Below are positions 10,621 to 21,400 of a DNA stretch of 64,000 nt, one piece after another; position 1 is the first letter of the stretch, and every line of letters starts with the position of its first letter. The DNA is from Neopestalotiopsis rosae (taxonomy: Eukaryota > Ascomycota > Sordariomycetes > Amphisphaeriales > Sporocadaceae). The DNA lies in assembly GCA_023078685.1 (NCBI GenBank), contig JALGAS010000008.1, forward strand, positions 2,604,001 to 2,668,000, given 5' to 3'. The translations under genes were made by a program, and so were the position numbers. The notes beneath the pieces were generated by a model. That model was not told the origin of the DNA and searched no databases. It saw only the letters and a program-made list of their open reading frames with translations.

Positions 10621-11304
10621 CTACCGCATGACTGGTGGTCTTGACTCTTTATTCCATTTGACACGGCTTCTGACCCAATCGATGGCCTCGCTGACACCTG
10701 TCCCCGTCAGCGCACTCACAGGTAGGACCCTGGAATCTCGGACGCCCGCCGACTTCTCCCCCTCGAACACCTTCTTGACCAGGCCCTCCTTGATCCGTAC
10801 GACTTCGACGCAGTCCTCGCGATCCTGCTTGTTTGCCAATATCAAGACCGGCACACCCTCGGCGTCCGTGTGCTGAAGCACGTCCTCGAGGACAAGTCGG
10901 CATTCGTCTAACCGCCCGAGGGTCTCCTTGCCGACCCCGGAACCACCCTCGGCGCTGTCGGCAGCGGAGCCGAACGGTAGCAGGCCGTCGCCAATATCGG
11001 TGCTGTCGATGATGAAGATGATGGCGTGGCAGCTTGCGTAGTAGCTCTGCCACAGTTTCCGGAGCGACAGCTGACCGCCCACGTCCCAGATCTTGAGGTA
11101 CATGTCGGGCAGCGTCAGGGTGCTGACGTTCTGACCGACGGTCGGGACGGTCTTGAGCTTGGGGTCCGGGTGCTCGGGCATGAACAGCGACTTGGTCTGC
11201 TCGTGAAAGGTGGTCTTTCCGGCATTGTCGAGACCGAGCAGGATAACAGAGTATTCCTCCTTGCTGGTGGCCAGGCGATAGAGGCCCTTGGCTAGGTGAT
11301 ACAT
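10621..11304 (-). CDS. arl3: Arl3/ARFRP1-type small GTPase
   Basis: ARF-family GTPase of the trans-Golgi, orthologous to yeast Arl3 and animal ARFRP1, which recruits Arl1 and golgins. Single exon, 227 residues. The G motifs are clear: GLDNAGKTT (P-loop, residues 24-32), PTVGQN (switch I), WDVGGQ (switch II), NKQD and SALTGTG. The start MYHLAKGLY matches the aromatic-containing N-terminus that is acetylated by NatC in yeast Arl3 instead of being myristoylated; there is no Gly2. An insertion of about 22 residues (from LLPFGSAADSAEGG) sits after FIIDSTD, before the helix that follows switch II, and explains the extra length over the yeast protein. Confidence 0.95.
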   Translation of the reverse strand: MYHLAKGLYRLATSKEEYSVILLGLDNAGKTTFHEQTKSLFMPEHPDPKLKTVPTVGQNVSTLTLPDMYLKIWDVGGQLSLRKLWQSYYASCHAIIFIIDSTDIGDGLLPFGSAADSAEGGSGVGKETLGRLDECRLVLEDVLQHTDAEGVPVLILANKQDREDCVEVVRIKEGLVKKVFEGEKSAGVRDSRVLPVSALTGTGVSEAIDWVRSRVKWNKESRPPVMR

Positions 11305-11944
11305 TTCGTCTGACTTGTTTCGAATCGAGATTTTCTCTTTCTCGGGTGCCGAATTTCTCGTCTATAGGCGACCGTTGCAATGGCGGAGGGTGGGAGAATT
11401 GGCCTTTTGCGCAAGCGACTTTGCGATAATAGGAAAATTGGCGGTTACAACATGCGACCTGTCAGAATCTCCGATTGCTTTTATTAGAGCCGCAAGGCAA
11501 GCCTAGAACTCGACCAGGGGCCACTCATGATTTGATAGTCTCGGGGTGTTTAGCGCCTGGTTCAGTTCCGCTGATTAGCGCTACGTTTCATCTCTCCCGC
11601 GCCCTGGATCGCCTGGGGGAACGCGCCATTTGGACCGCTAATAGATAACTGTATAGGTATGCATGTACTGTCATAATACGTTGTGCCAAGGTAGTAATAG
11701 CGACGCGCGCTTCAAGCTTGGAAGGGCGACAGAGCAAACAAAAACGTCATCTCACATGGCTGCGCGCCAGTCCCAAATCAATAACAACATTCCTGGTCCA
11801 GGTATCGCTGCCAACCCTTTTGACTTGCGTTGTGTGTTCACAACCTCAATGTTGATCGACGCGGCTCGTACTACATAATTTCTTTGCAGAGAGATTACCT
11901 TTAATTCACAAAGTCTATTGCGTCGGACCCAACACAGCAAAACG
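11305..11944. promoter_or_regulatory. divergent promoter region, ARL3 and membrane-protein gene
   Basis: These 640 bases lie between two divergent starts (11304 minus, 11945 plus). Short open frames at 11315-11506 and 11663-11878 show no protein features. No specific site is assigned. Confidence 0.5.
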
Positions 11945-13732
11945 ATGGCGCCCGTGCCTATTGAGCACCCGCCCAGGTGAGTAGCTCCCCCAGCTTATTA
12001 TTTTCCCACGACCGACCCGCCAGCGCCATCCACTAATTCGACGTGGCTCCATCACATTAGCTATGTTCCCTTGGCCGTATCCGCAACTCATGTTGGCCTG
12101 GTCGTATACCTCACGTATGCCGTAGGCGCAAGCCTTTACACGTCGTACAAGTCCTTGTCGCCATCACAGGATACTCGCCAACGCCAAGAATGGCGTAGAA
12201 AGCTGTCGCCTGTGTTTGCCGGCCTTGCTGCCGTCGCCCTGGTGTCTGCCGCGTACTCGTCCATCTCATACGCAACGTTATCATACAAAGTATGGGCTGA
12301 CGAGAGAGGCATTGAGCTTCCCCAAAGGTATGTAAAACAGTATCGTTGTATGATCGCGAAAAGCACAACGCTGACTGGCATGAAAAGATTCGTCGGAGAC
12401 AAGGGTTTTTTCCCCGGAACCCAAAACTCCAGTCAGGTCTATGTAGCCAGATGGCTACATGACACACCAGTCTACTATGACGCTTTTGAGATCGTTGCCG
12501 AAAAGGCACGTCGTTACTGGTGGGGGCAGCAAGTTGACCTTGGCATGGTTGCTTGGAGTTTATTGCTCGCGATCGAGGGTCGTAGAAGACGAATCCCTTT
12601 GAACACTGCGTTTCTGGCATTGGCTCACCTGGTCAGCCTGTCATTTGCGCAAAACCTCTTTTACCTCGCCTTGCTCCTGACCCCGGCTCCAATCTCTGGC
12701 GATGACGATCTCGAGGTTCCCGTAGTCCCTCTTCCGACTTCGACTTGGATGCGCATTCGTAACACCATCCTGCCGCCGAAGCCAACGAACTGGTGTCCGC
12801 ACCCCATCCTGTTTCTCGGAGCAGTTCTCGTCAATTTGACTTCACTGTTCGTCCTGCCCTACGCCGCCGAGACTCCTTCTTTCGTCAAAATCTTATTGGC
12901 GACCCGGCTGTCAACATTCCTTCCCGTGATTTTGTCAAAGATTGTTCCGGTTTCCTGGGGTACTGTCCATCCTCACCCGCATGATGCCTTCAGCTCTTAT
13001 ACTACACTCTTCCGCATTGTATCTCTTGCAAGCTTTGCTCTGCATGGCAAGGCCACTTTCTTTGGCTTGCGGTATAACATGCCCGACTCGCACTATCATC
13101 GTCATTCTCGATTTTTACCTTGGGATGTAGAGAAACGATCCATATGGGAACAAAGTACTACAGCGCTAGGCAAGATTCTGGGATCGACCATAGATCACCC
13201 TGTCGTCGCGGCAGTGGGATGGGACGTTCTGCTCAGTGCGCTTAGTCTCGGATTTTGGAGCGCGGTCAGAGCAACCGACGTGCAAGGCATCATCACTGCC
13301 ACGTTTCCATACTCTCTCAAGGCTGACTCGCGCACGCACCCGGTATCAAATGCCGGCACGCTTTCAGCGATCAAAGAGGAGGACAAGTTCCCAGACTCGC
13401 CGTTGGCCGAATCTACGCCAGCCTTGAGGCAGCGCGGACGTCCGAAGTCACGCGGCGCCAGTGTCGCCAGCATTGCCTCCTCGGACGTTGCGACTGATGA
13501 TCAGGCACCCGCCCCTACCAAGAGACGTGGTAGGCCGAAGAAGAAGGTGGCCCACGAGGATGAAGCTTACGAGCCAGAACCCGCCGAGGCACGTCAGCTT
13601 AGCGAGGGCGACATTCTGCCACCTGACGAGCTTGATTGGGAAAGTGCGGCACTTGGTTGGGGCCTGGCAGCCTTTGGTGGTTTGGGATTTGCTGAGGCTG
13701 GTGTTTTCGGGGCCGAGTGTACAGCAAGGTGA
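11945..13732 (+). CDS. polytopic membrane protein with two AT-hook-like motifs near the C-terminus
   Basis: Conserved-looking fungal membrane protein of unknown function, about 547 residues. Exons 11945-11976, 12061-12327 and 12388-13732. The first junction gives PPSYVPLAVS. The second intron (60 nt, GTATGT donor, CTGAC branch, AAAAG acceptor) is stop-free and a multiple of three; removing it joins ELPQR to FVGDKG. I count seven to nine hydrophobic segments, among them VGLVVYLTYAVGASL, FAGLAAVALVSAAY, FLALAHLVSLSFAQNLFYLA, ILFLGAVLVNLTSLFVL and GWDVLLSALSLGFWSAV. Between residues about 440 and 485, a hydrophilic loop carries RQRGRPKSRG and KRRGRPKKK, both with the GRP core of AT-hooks. A last hydrophobic segment follows. 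Unusual for a membrane protein; could mark an inner nuclear membrane protein, or be chance basic sequence. Confidence 0.8.
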
Positions 13733-14749
13733 TGATTTGCGCGGATCAATCAGTAGGCCGGACAGAAAGTGGCAACTTATCGGGCGATTCTCTGTCTTTT
13801 CTCAGGCCGAAACTCAGGAGATGAAGTAAGAAGGAATGTGTCACAGAACAAGAAGAAGGCGCCTCTCAGGCCGCTTCAACTTTAGTCATGTAAGGGACCG
13901 ACGGACCTCGACTGAGGTAGCCATGAGTCCTGATTCCCAGAACGAAATAACGAAATAAATGAGTAACCCGAATTCAAGCTATGATAAGCTCAAGGAGCAA
14001 AACTGCAAGCTATCGTTGACCGTATTGTATCATGTGATTGACTGGGATCGATCTCATCTCGACCACCAAGACCCTCAAAGGAGAGTGCAGGAAGCTTGCG
14101 CTCAGGGAGTTCAGCAGGCAGTTTGATGCCAATGCCAAGCTTGTGGGAACGACGCAGAACCATGACGACGACTTGGGATTTCCCAATACCCACAGACAGA
14201 TTAGAAGGACGGACGGGCTGGTCCAGACAACGACAATCCTCACAACGCCACAGTACATAGCTCAAATCATTTCAATCTTTGGGTTCTTGAAATATTATTT
14301 CAGCCACCCTACATTTTAAGCCTCATACTTCATGATCACGCAATATATATATCTGTTACTATCTCCGTAGCTACTAACAGACATCCAATCAACTAGTTCA
14401 TCACTTCGCTCACCGGAACTTCGTTTCTAAATCAACTTTCGTCACCACTGCAATCTTCTTGCTCGCCCCCTTCTGCTCTGTCTTACATGACTGCACCAAA
14501 GAACCCTATTGAACGACTTCAAGTGTCTCATTACGAGTAAAGATGCATGTAAATGTATTGAAGAAATCTACGACGACAAGGTCCCATGTGCAATCAAGCC
14601 TCCGATCTTGAAATACGAATTGAAACGTGCCAGCTTGAAAGTAGCTGGTACTGTTTGGATCTGAACAGGAGAAACTATTGGAATTCAGACGTTTCTGTCT
14701 TGCGGAACCACTTTGGTACCTGCTCATATCAACAAAGATGGCAGCAAGC
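13733..14749. other. intergenic between convergent genes
   Basis: Holds the 3' regions of the membrane-protein gene and the DUF4360 gene. The frame at 14038-14319 (93 codons) has no family features. A short ATATATATAT run lies near 14342. No terminator or RNA gene is recognised. Confidence 0.45.
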
Positions 14750-16193
14750 CTAGCAAGTCTGCCACTGGAGGTAGTGCACAGTCTCAAAGGAAAGATCGGT
14801 CGAGTCAACCTAAAGCATTGTATATTAGCAAAAGACGGACATGGCGAAAGAGTGAGTTGTTGGAAAATCGGATCAAAACTCACAGTGAGCAGAGCCGTAT
14901 TGGTTGTGGTGAGCGGCGTGACACGCACTTCGCTGTTGACATCTGTACAAATTAAAGACTATCAGCACGATATTTCGGGAAACCTCAAGTAATGGATTCC
15001 CCCCTCATTTCCAGGCAATGTTGACCAAAAATGATCACTACAAACCGACAAAGGAAACAAGGTAAGAAACTTACTCAACAGACCCTCCTCACCACAAGGC
15101 GACCAGACGGTACTCTCAATGCCAAACTCATCCGTCTTGAGGTAATTATCATCATAAGCACCAGCAAGATCCAACTCAGAGGAAATCTGAGTGGAGTCGC
15201 CCGAAAAGTAGTAAGTAGCCTTGATGACGCCCTTGTCGCCGTCCTGCAAAAAGGCATACCCGCGGTAGTCGGCCTTGAAGACGCTAAACTGCCAGCCCTG
15301 GGGGAGTTCCACCTGCACGTTGAGCTGGCAGTTCTTGCGCGCCTCGGCGGGCGTGATGCCCGGCCCCGCCTGCGCGATGAAGCTGTCGTAGAGCACCGTG
15401 ATGGTCTGCGCGTCGGACGAGATGGCGCCGGCTACGCTCCCCGCGTTGCAGCCGGATCCGGCGTACGAGATTCCCTTGATGGTGACGCCTGGGGGACGAG
15501 GTCAGCTTACGTCTCTGTTCTTGTGGTAATGAAAAATATGTCAAGAAGAAATATGAACGGTAACTTACCAGCTGGTGCCGTTGAGGTGGGAGTCGAGGCA
15601 CTTGACGTCGAGGTGGTCGAAGTGCTAGAAATGCTAGTGGTGGACGAGGTTAGAGTGGTGGAAGTGGTAGTGGAAGTAGAGGTGGACGTGGAGGTGCTTG
15701 ATGAGGAGGTGGACGTGGTAGAAGTCGTGCTGATAGTAGTGGAAGTACTCGTGGTCGTGGAGGTAGAGGAAGTCTTGGTTGGAGTTGGGCTGGGGCCGTG
15801 ACCACCCTTGGTGGTGGTTGAGGTCGTGGTTGGGTGAGGACTGTTGTGACCGCCGCCTCCATTGCCAGGAGGACCAGGTTGGTTCTTGCCGCTTCTGGAA
15901 ACGCGAGTAGTCAGTACGGCTTCCCGAGTCTCCATGGGCACCAAACAAGAACAGCCAGCCTGGTTCCGTAATGTTGAGGGTCTGTGATCTCCCTTTTTCT
16001 TGTATCTCAAGAGTTTCTAGTAGTACTATCCTCGACTAGGCTCGCAGACGCCAGTCATTCTGGCGGGCAAGAAGGGGTTTGTGCAAGAAAAGTAGGATTC
16101 TTACCCAGGGAAAGTCAGGACTTGGGGATCAGCAGCTGGCATAGCCAGAGCAGCAACGGGCAGAGCCGCAACCAGGAATGTAGAGAAATGCAT
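14750..16193 (-). CDS. secreted DUF4360 protein on a Ser/Thr-rich stalk
   Basis: Secreted protein, about 315 residues, rebuilt from five exons on the minus strand: 16193-16105, 15894-15569, 15488-15075, 14942-14884, 14809-14750. All phases agree. Residues 1-17 are a signal peptide (MHFSTFLVAALPVAALA). A Gly/Pro-rich segment and a stalk of about 85 Ser/Thr residues, surely O-glycosylated if secreted, lead to the DUF4360 domain (GVTIKGISYAGSGCNAGSV, then LYDSFIAQAGPG and KNCQLNVQVELPQGWQFSV). The last two small exons give NVNSEVRVTP and the family end VHYLQWQTC; unspliced reading stops before them. Function of the domain is unknown. Five cysteines in the domain suggest disulphides. A cell-surface or matrix role is plausible, but this is inference. 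Confidence 0.88.
15598..15790 (-). repeat. Ser/Thr-encoding low-complexity tract
   Basis: Imperfect trinucleotide repeats of the GTG/GTA/GAG type on the plus strand encode runs of T, S and their alternation in the stalk of the DUF4360 protein. Such tracts vary in copy number between strains. Confidence 0.8.
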
Positions 16194-18476
16194 GATGTAG
16201 GTTTCGGAAATGAATGTTCAGTATGTTCTGAGCGAAGGTAGAAGCGAATGACTTTTCCTGTGTCTTGAGACTCTTGACCTATCGTGACTGTCTGTAGAGT
16301 ACAGCAGCCAAGAAACGGTGATTCGAAGCCTCTTTATATGTCTATGCTTCCCCTTCACCTTGTAATGTTCCAACGAGGGCCCTGTCAGCCAGGCCTATAG
16401 GTTCCAAGAATGTCGACCATAATAGATGCCATGTATGAACCCCGAAGGGTTACAGTCTTGGCGTGTGGCGTTCGTGCTAAGACCTCTAAGAAGACTTGAC
16501 CGCAGCTTCGTGATGGCCGGATTTGGTGTTTTCCTTTTGAGACCCTAGACCTATTGGTAACTGAAAGTCGGCATGGGCCGGATCGACACAATAACACTAC
16601 GCAATGGACTGGGACCTCTTTTCGCTGCAAGCCCATCTTCTCGACGAGAAATATGAGTCTAGACGCATTCTCCACTCTTCATTGGGGAGATATAAGACAG
16701 CAAATATCCTCAAGTCGTTTATTTCGAGGCACGATCTATCCCGTAAATAGATTCACCAAGTTGGTAAGCCGGCACGACGATCTCCAAAGGGAAGGTTGGC
16801 GACTGGCGAACCAAGTATTGACTTTGATCGAGTTGTGGCCTGATGATAAATATAGAATATCAAGGACGAAAATCTTGGTCAAAGACAATATATGTTCATA
16901 CTATACATATATCATATTATAGTATGCAAGTGTCGCTTTGGGTAGGTCTGCCCGACTTCGGGGGACTCAAACGGGCAAGGTTAATGTATAAGATCCAGCT
17001 TATAACAATATGCAGTCTTTCGGAATACTCAGGTGCTGAATCAGATGTTTCGATATAACCGGGCTATAATAGCAAATAGCTCGGACGAATAGCGCTTATC
17101 CGGAATGTTCCTGGGGTCAAGTGTTTCGGAATTCGGGGACCTTTTGAGAGGACTAGGCCTCGCGAACGAGTTCTCCGCCCTAGATTTCCACACTTTTGCT
17201 GGGCAAGGTGACTGACTGACTGACTGGATCAAGGTCGCGGTCCAGGCCTCGAGCAAGGGGAGGAACACATGCACTCCGCAGTTCTGGTTTCCATGAATAG
17301 AAACAATAAATTGGTCCCATCGATTGGTCATCTACGACAGACCAGTAGCATTGCCGTTTGCATCGGAGGATTTTACCCAGATGCCAAGTCAACATACCAT
17401 TGATCAATACAACATTCAATTTTTGTGGTATCCCCTCCGTATGAGTAGGTTGAATAATAGCCTCTAATTTTACCAGGTGCTGTTGCATCCATCCATCGCA
17501 GTGTGTTTGCGGCGAGGAACCCGCCAGTTTGACTTTGGCATATGCAGAAGACGAGGAACCAATTGCCAGTCAGTCACCAAAAACAAACATGTCTTTCTGT
17601 TCTTCCGTTCGGGCTTGCCGATTTCTTCTCATGACTTCCCCTCATCCTTAAGACGGCTTGGAAAAGTCGCAATTAATATATGGCCCATCTGAGTTGCCCA
17701 ACGCAGCCAAGCGCATTGATTCGCCAGCAGGGCAACCAATCAACCTGCCTTAAGCGAGCGCCGAGCCTCTTTACGCATCTCAGGCTTTTTGTATCACTAC
17801 ATCCGTGCCAAATTCATGAGTACAAGGCTATGGTGCTATCCGCGATGAAGATTATTCGGCCAATTCTAGCCAACTCCATTGCTTCACGTTGCGAAAACGG
17901 AGAATTCTGCACAGCGTGTCTGTTTGCTGGACTGGCAACGATAAACGGAGAAGGGCGACAGCCCCGCTAGCGTTCTTGGCATCCGTAGTGCTAATAGGTC
18001 ACGATATACTCTCATGTCAGTCGAGAGCAGAGGAAAGGCCGGTAATCGCGAGAAAGTGATCGGAAACTCTAGCTGGACAAACATAGCCGAGTATTGAAGT
18101 CGTCGGTAGAAGGCGACCGTTCAGTTGAGCGAAATCGATGTCACAGAGCTTAGCGATTCTGCTTCGAATCTGCCGTCACCACCAAGTGCCTCTGAGGCGC
18201 TCGAGTCCCAGAAGGAGCAATCTGCAACGATAGAGGAAGTACGGAAGTGCCCTCGAGCTCCCTTTGCCTCTCGTTACGCTAAGTTTGGTACTCAATGGCC
18301 TTGCGACCCCTCGTTCCCAAAAGGCACATCCTTTGATTAACTAGAGCAGTGATGATCGGAAAAGAGATATGGATGGGGCGAAGGCAGATTCAACACAATC
18401 AGAACTATACTGACATTATTGAAGATATCATAAATCAAGACTTCGGGTCTGCTTGCTTCATGAATTAGGATATGAA
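16194..18476. other. 2.3 kb without a recognisable gene
   Basis: Contains the upstream region of the DUF4360 gene and the 3' flank of the NLR gene. Several frames of 60-120 codons occur, for example 16554-16922 and 18125-18340. The latter is Ser/Glu-rich and ends DPSFPKGTSF. None shows a domain or plausible splicing. The part 16840-17060 is AT-rich. A GACT tandem run lies near 17211-17225. Confidence 0.4.
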
Positions 18477-21400
18477 TTAGGATGTCAGCTCACAAAACCC
18501 CAAACCCGTAAGCCACTTTGGCGCCTCCTCCTGTAGCTGTACACCAAGGCTGCTTTCAGGAGTCGGACTAGACCCATCTCTCTCAACCTTGTTGTTCCAA
18601 TCGATCCTTCTTGACCCCACAACTATACAAGGCTTTCCATTCTCAATGAGCCAATAGACATGTTCTCGAAAGCTCATCCGTACGGAGATTCTGTACAACG
18701 ATTTCATATGTTTCTCTAGCACCTCGAAAGGAGGGGGTTCCTGGTTTACCAGGATACGGAATGCTGCTTCACTGATTGAATCATATGAAGATTCCAAGAC
18801 ATCCGCAATGGCGGATAGAGTATCAGTGCCAAGCTGCGTCCAATTGCCGAGTGCATTGAGAGTTGCTGGCCTGATCTGCTGGGCGTCCCTTGGACACGCC
18901 GTGATCTTATTGATGACTTTGCTGCTAGGCTGAGGCCGACTTCGAAAATACTTGACAATTGGTTCCTCAACAGAAGACTTTCCTCTATGATGTCGTAACA
19001 GATCAGCCAAAGCGACAAGAACGCTATCGTCAAGTTGAGGCCAGTCTGTCAGCACTTCGAGAAGTGGCCAGATGTTAAAGGAGTCATGTCTCACAGATTT
19101 CGAGATTTTCCGGGGGGCATTCTTCAGACTCATCAGGTTACTCGCAATAGCTTCCATGACAACACTGGTAGGTCGAGGAAGTCGGTTTCGCAATGCCTTC
19201 GCCGCGGCAGCCTGCACGCCCCAATTTGTGTTTCCCAATTGGCTAGCAATAGTCTCCAAAACAGTATCGCTGAGTAGGGGCCACGTCCCCAGTGTTTGCA
19301 GCGCAGCTTTTTTGATTTTAATTTTGTTTTTCGAACAGTGGTCTTCGAGTTATTCCACAACGAGGCTAATGACCTCGTCGTCTGGTTGACGGCAGTAGCG
19401 GAGTGCCTCGAGAACTGTCAACCGATTCGACGCATCTTGATCGTCGCGAAGCCGAGTCCTAACTATATCGCGTGTGTTCTTATCATTTGGTGAATGGATG
19501 ATAAGTACCTTGATAGCTTTCCCTAGGACATAGGAAGTCTCAGATTTTGCCCTCATTTGGATGGCGCTGAGGACTTCGTCGCTAAGTTGTGGTCGGTTTT
19601 CAAATATGCTAAAAGCAAGATACCGCACGTACTCTTCCTTATGCTCAAGTTGAGTCGTCACAATGTCCAGAATCTTGCCACTAAGATCAGACCAATTCGC
19701 AAGTGCTCCCAAACAATCTATTCGGGCCGTTTCATTATCTAGCTGAACTTTGACGAGGTCGTAAATCGCATCCTCATACTGAGGCCAGTCTTGAAGAAAT
19801 TCGATCAACTCCACCCGCAAGGGTACGTGTTCCTCCCCTTGAAGCAGCGCTATCAATGTATGAAACATGTCATCGCTCCGCTGTTGCTGGCTTCGGAGTA
19901 CCTCGAGAGCTGCGGATCTGACACCTAGGTCTGTAACCTTAAGTAGCATCGTGATAGATCGAAGGATCTTATCGTTGAGATGTTGTGCAAGGACATTGAC
20001 GCAAGTGGTCCGCATCCCCGCATTTTCGCCTCGGAGCTCTTCCTCAAGGAAAGTAATAATTTCACTATCAACACAAGACTGGCTCTCCAGTACTTCAATA
20101 GCATTGCAACGGAAACGTTCTTTGTTTCCAGTATTCTTCACCTGCGCTGTGAGAGCATCGAGCAGACGAGCTTCCAGCGCGGGCAATCGTTTTAGAACAT
20201 TGTAAGCTGCAGACTGGACAAGCGAATTGTCGTCATTGATGCCATCAATGATAAAGTTTAGGGCATCGTCAGGCAAGGCGCCTTGTTGCTGTCCAAGCAT
20301 CCCAAGAATGTGTATTTTGAGACCATCATAAGCATGAGGACCAGACATGTAGTCTTCGCGACACCAAGAGCACACTGCACTTATGACATCGATGGGTATT
20401 ATCGGGCGATACTTTAGCGATATAACAAAAAGCTCCCTATCGCCCATGAAGGCTGACTGCAGTACCCTTTTCAAAGGTGCCTCTGGGAATTCTATCTCGC
20501 TAATGAGCTGGGGTACTCCCAAGAACTTCTTTCCGAAGGTGTGCCAGTCGACAAGCTTGTCCTCTGAAGCTTTTCTCTCTTCAAAAGCTTCCGTTTCAAT
20601 TGGTACTTCGCTCCAACAATGCATCAGCAATCGTTGATGTACGGTACCGAGGAGGTCGAGCGGGTCACGGCTGATCGCTTGGAAAAATCCAAGCGTGAAG
20701 TTTTGATCGTCGATGCTGAGCAGACCAGCGACAAAGCGCCAGAAAATATCGCAATCAGCATCGTATTTACGATGCTTCAGGAAGCATTCCATAGGCTCTG
20801 AATTGCCGTCATTTTTAGATGGTAGAGTCTTTTCAGCTCGCCACCGCCGGACGAAATGTCGCGCTGCGAAATACTCTTGAAATGTCAAGTGCAGAAAATG
20901 GTAGTCGGGATTTTTCGATGAAGGGTTGGACGTGCGCAAGAAGGAGGTACGCGAGAGTAATGTCTCTGGTAAGAACGGTAAATTCTTAGGCGGAAGCGTT
21001 TTACGTAATTCTTGGTAGTCCCTTTTCGTGAAGTTGACTTTGATGGTGTCGCTGGCCATGCCCGTAAAAGCTAACCCCTCAAGAAAATAAACCTCATCAG
21101 GGACAAAGGATTCAATTTCCGTTAACGAAAGGTTTTGAAGCTCGTCCTTTTGTAAGAGAACTCCAGTGTTGTTCTTCTTCTCCAGGGCGAGGATGTCTTT
21201 TGTCCAAAGACTCGCAGCAATGGCTTGATAGATACCCGTCATATTCTGCATTTGAGATTTAGTTAAAAGGTTACTCTCTTCAGCGTCGAAAATATAGCAG
21301 AGGGCATCCAATTGAATCGGTATTCGGACCAGCCCCCGGAGAATTTGATGTTGCTGAAGTATCGATCGAAGGTCTTTGACTTTCTCCAAATTTGCGGGGA

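Noticed and set aside
15507..16010. Start of the DUF4360 protein at the ATG at 16010 or inside the stalk exon
   Set aside because: The sequence before the acceptor at 15895 is intronic. The true start at 16193 supplies a signal peptide and joins in phase.
18125..18340. Ser/Glu-rich 71-codon frame
   Set aside because: The first codon is TTG and no upstream exon could be joined convincingly. It may be a gene tail but cannot be supported.
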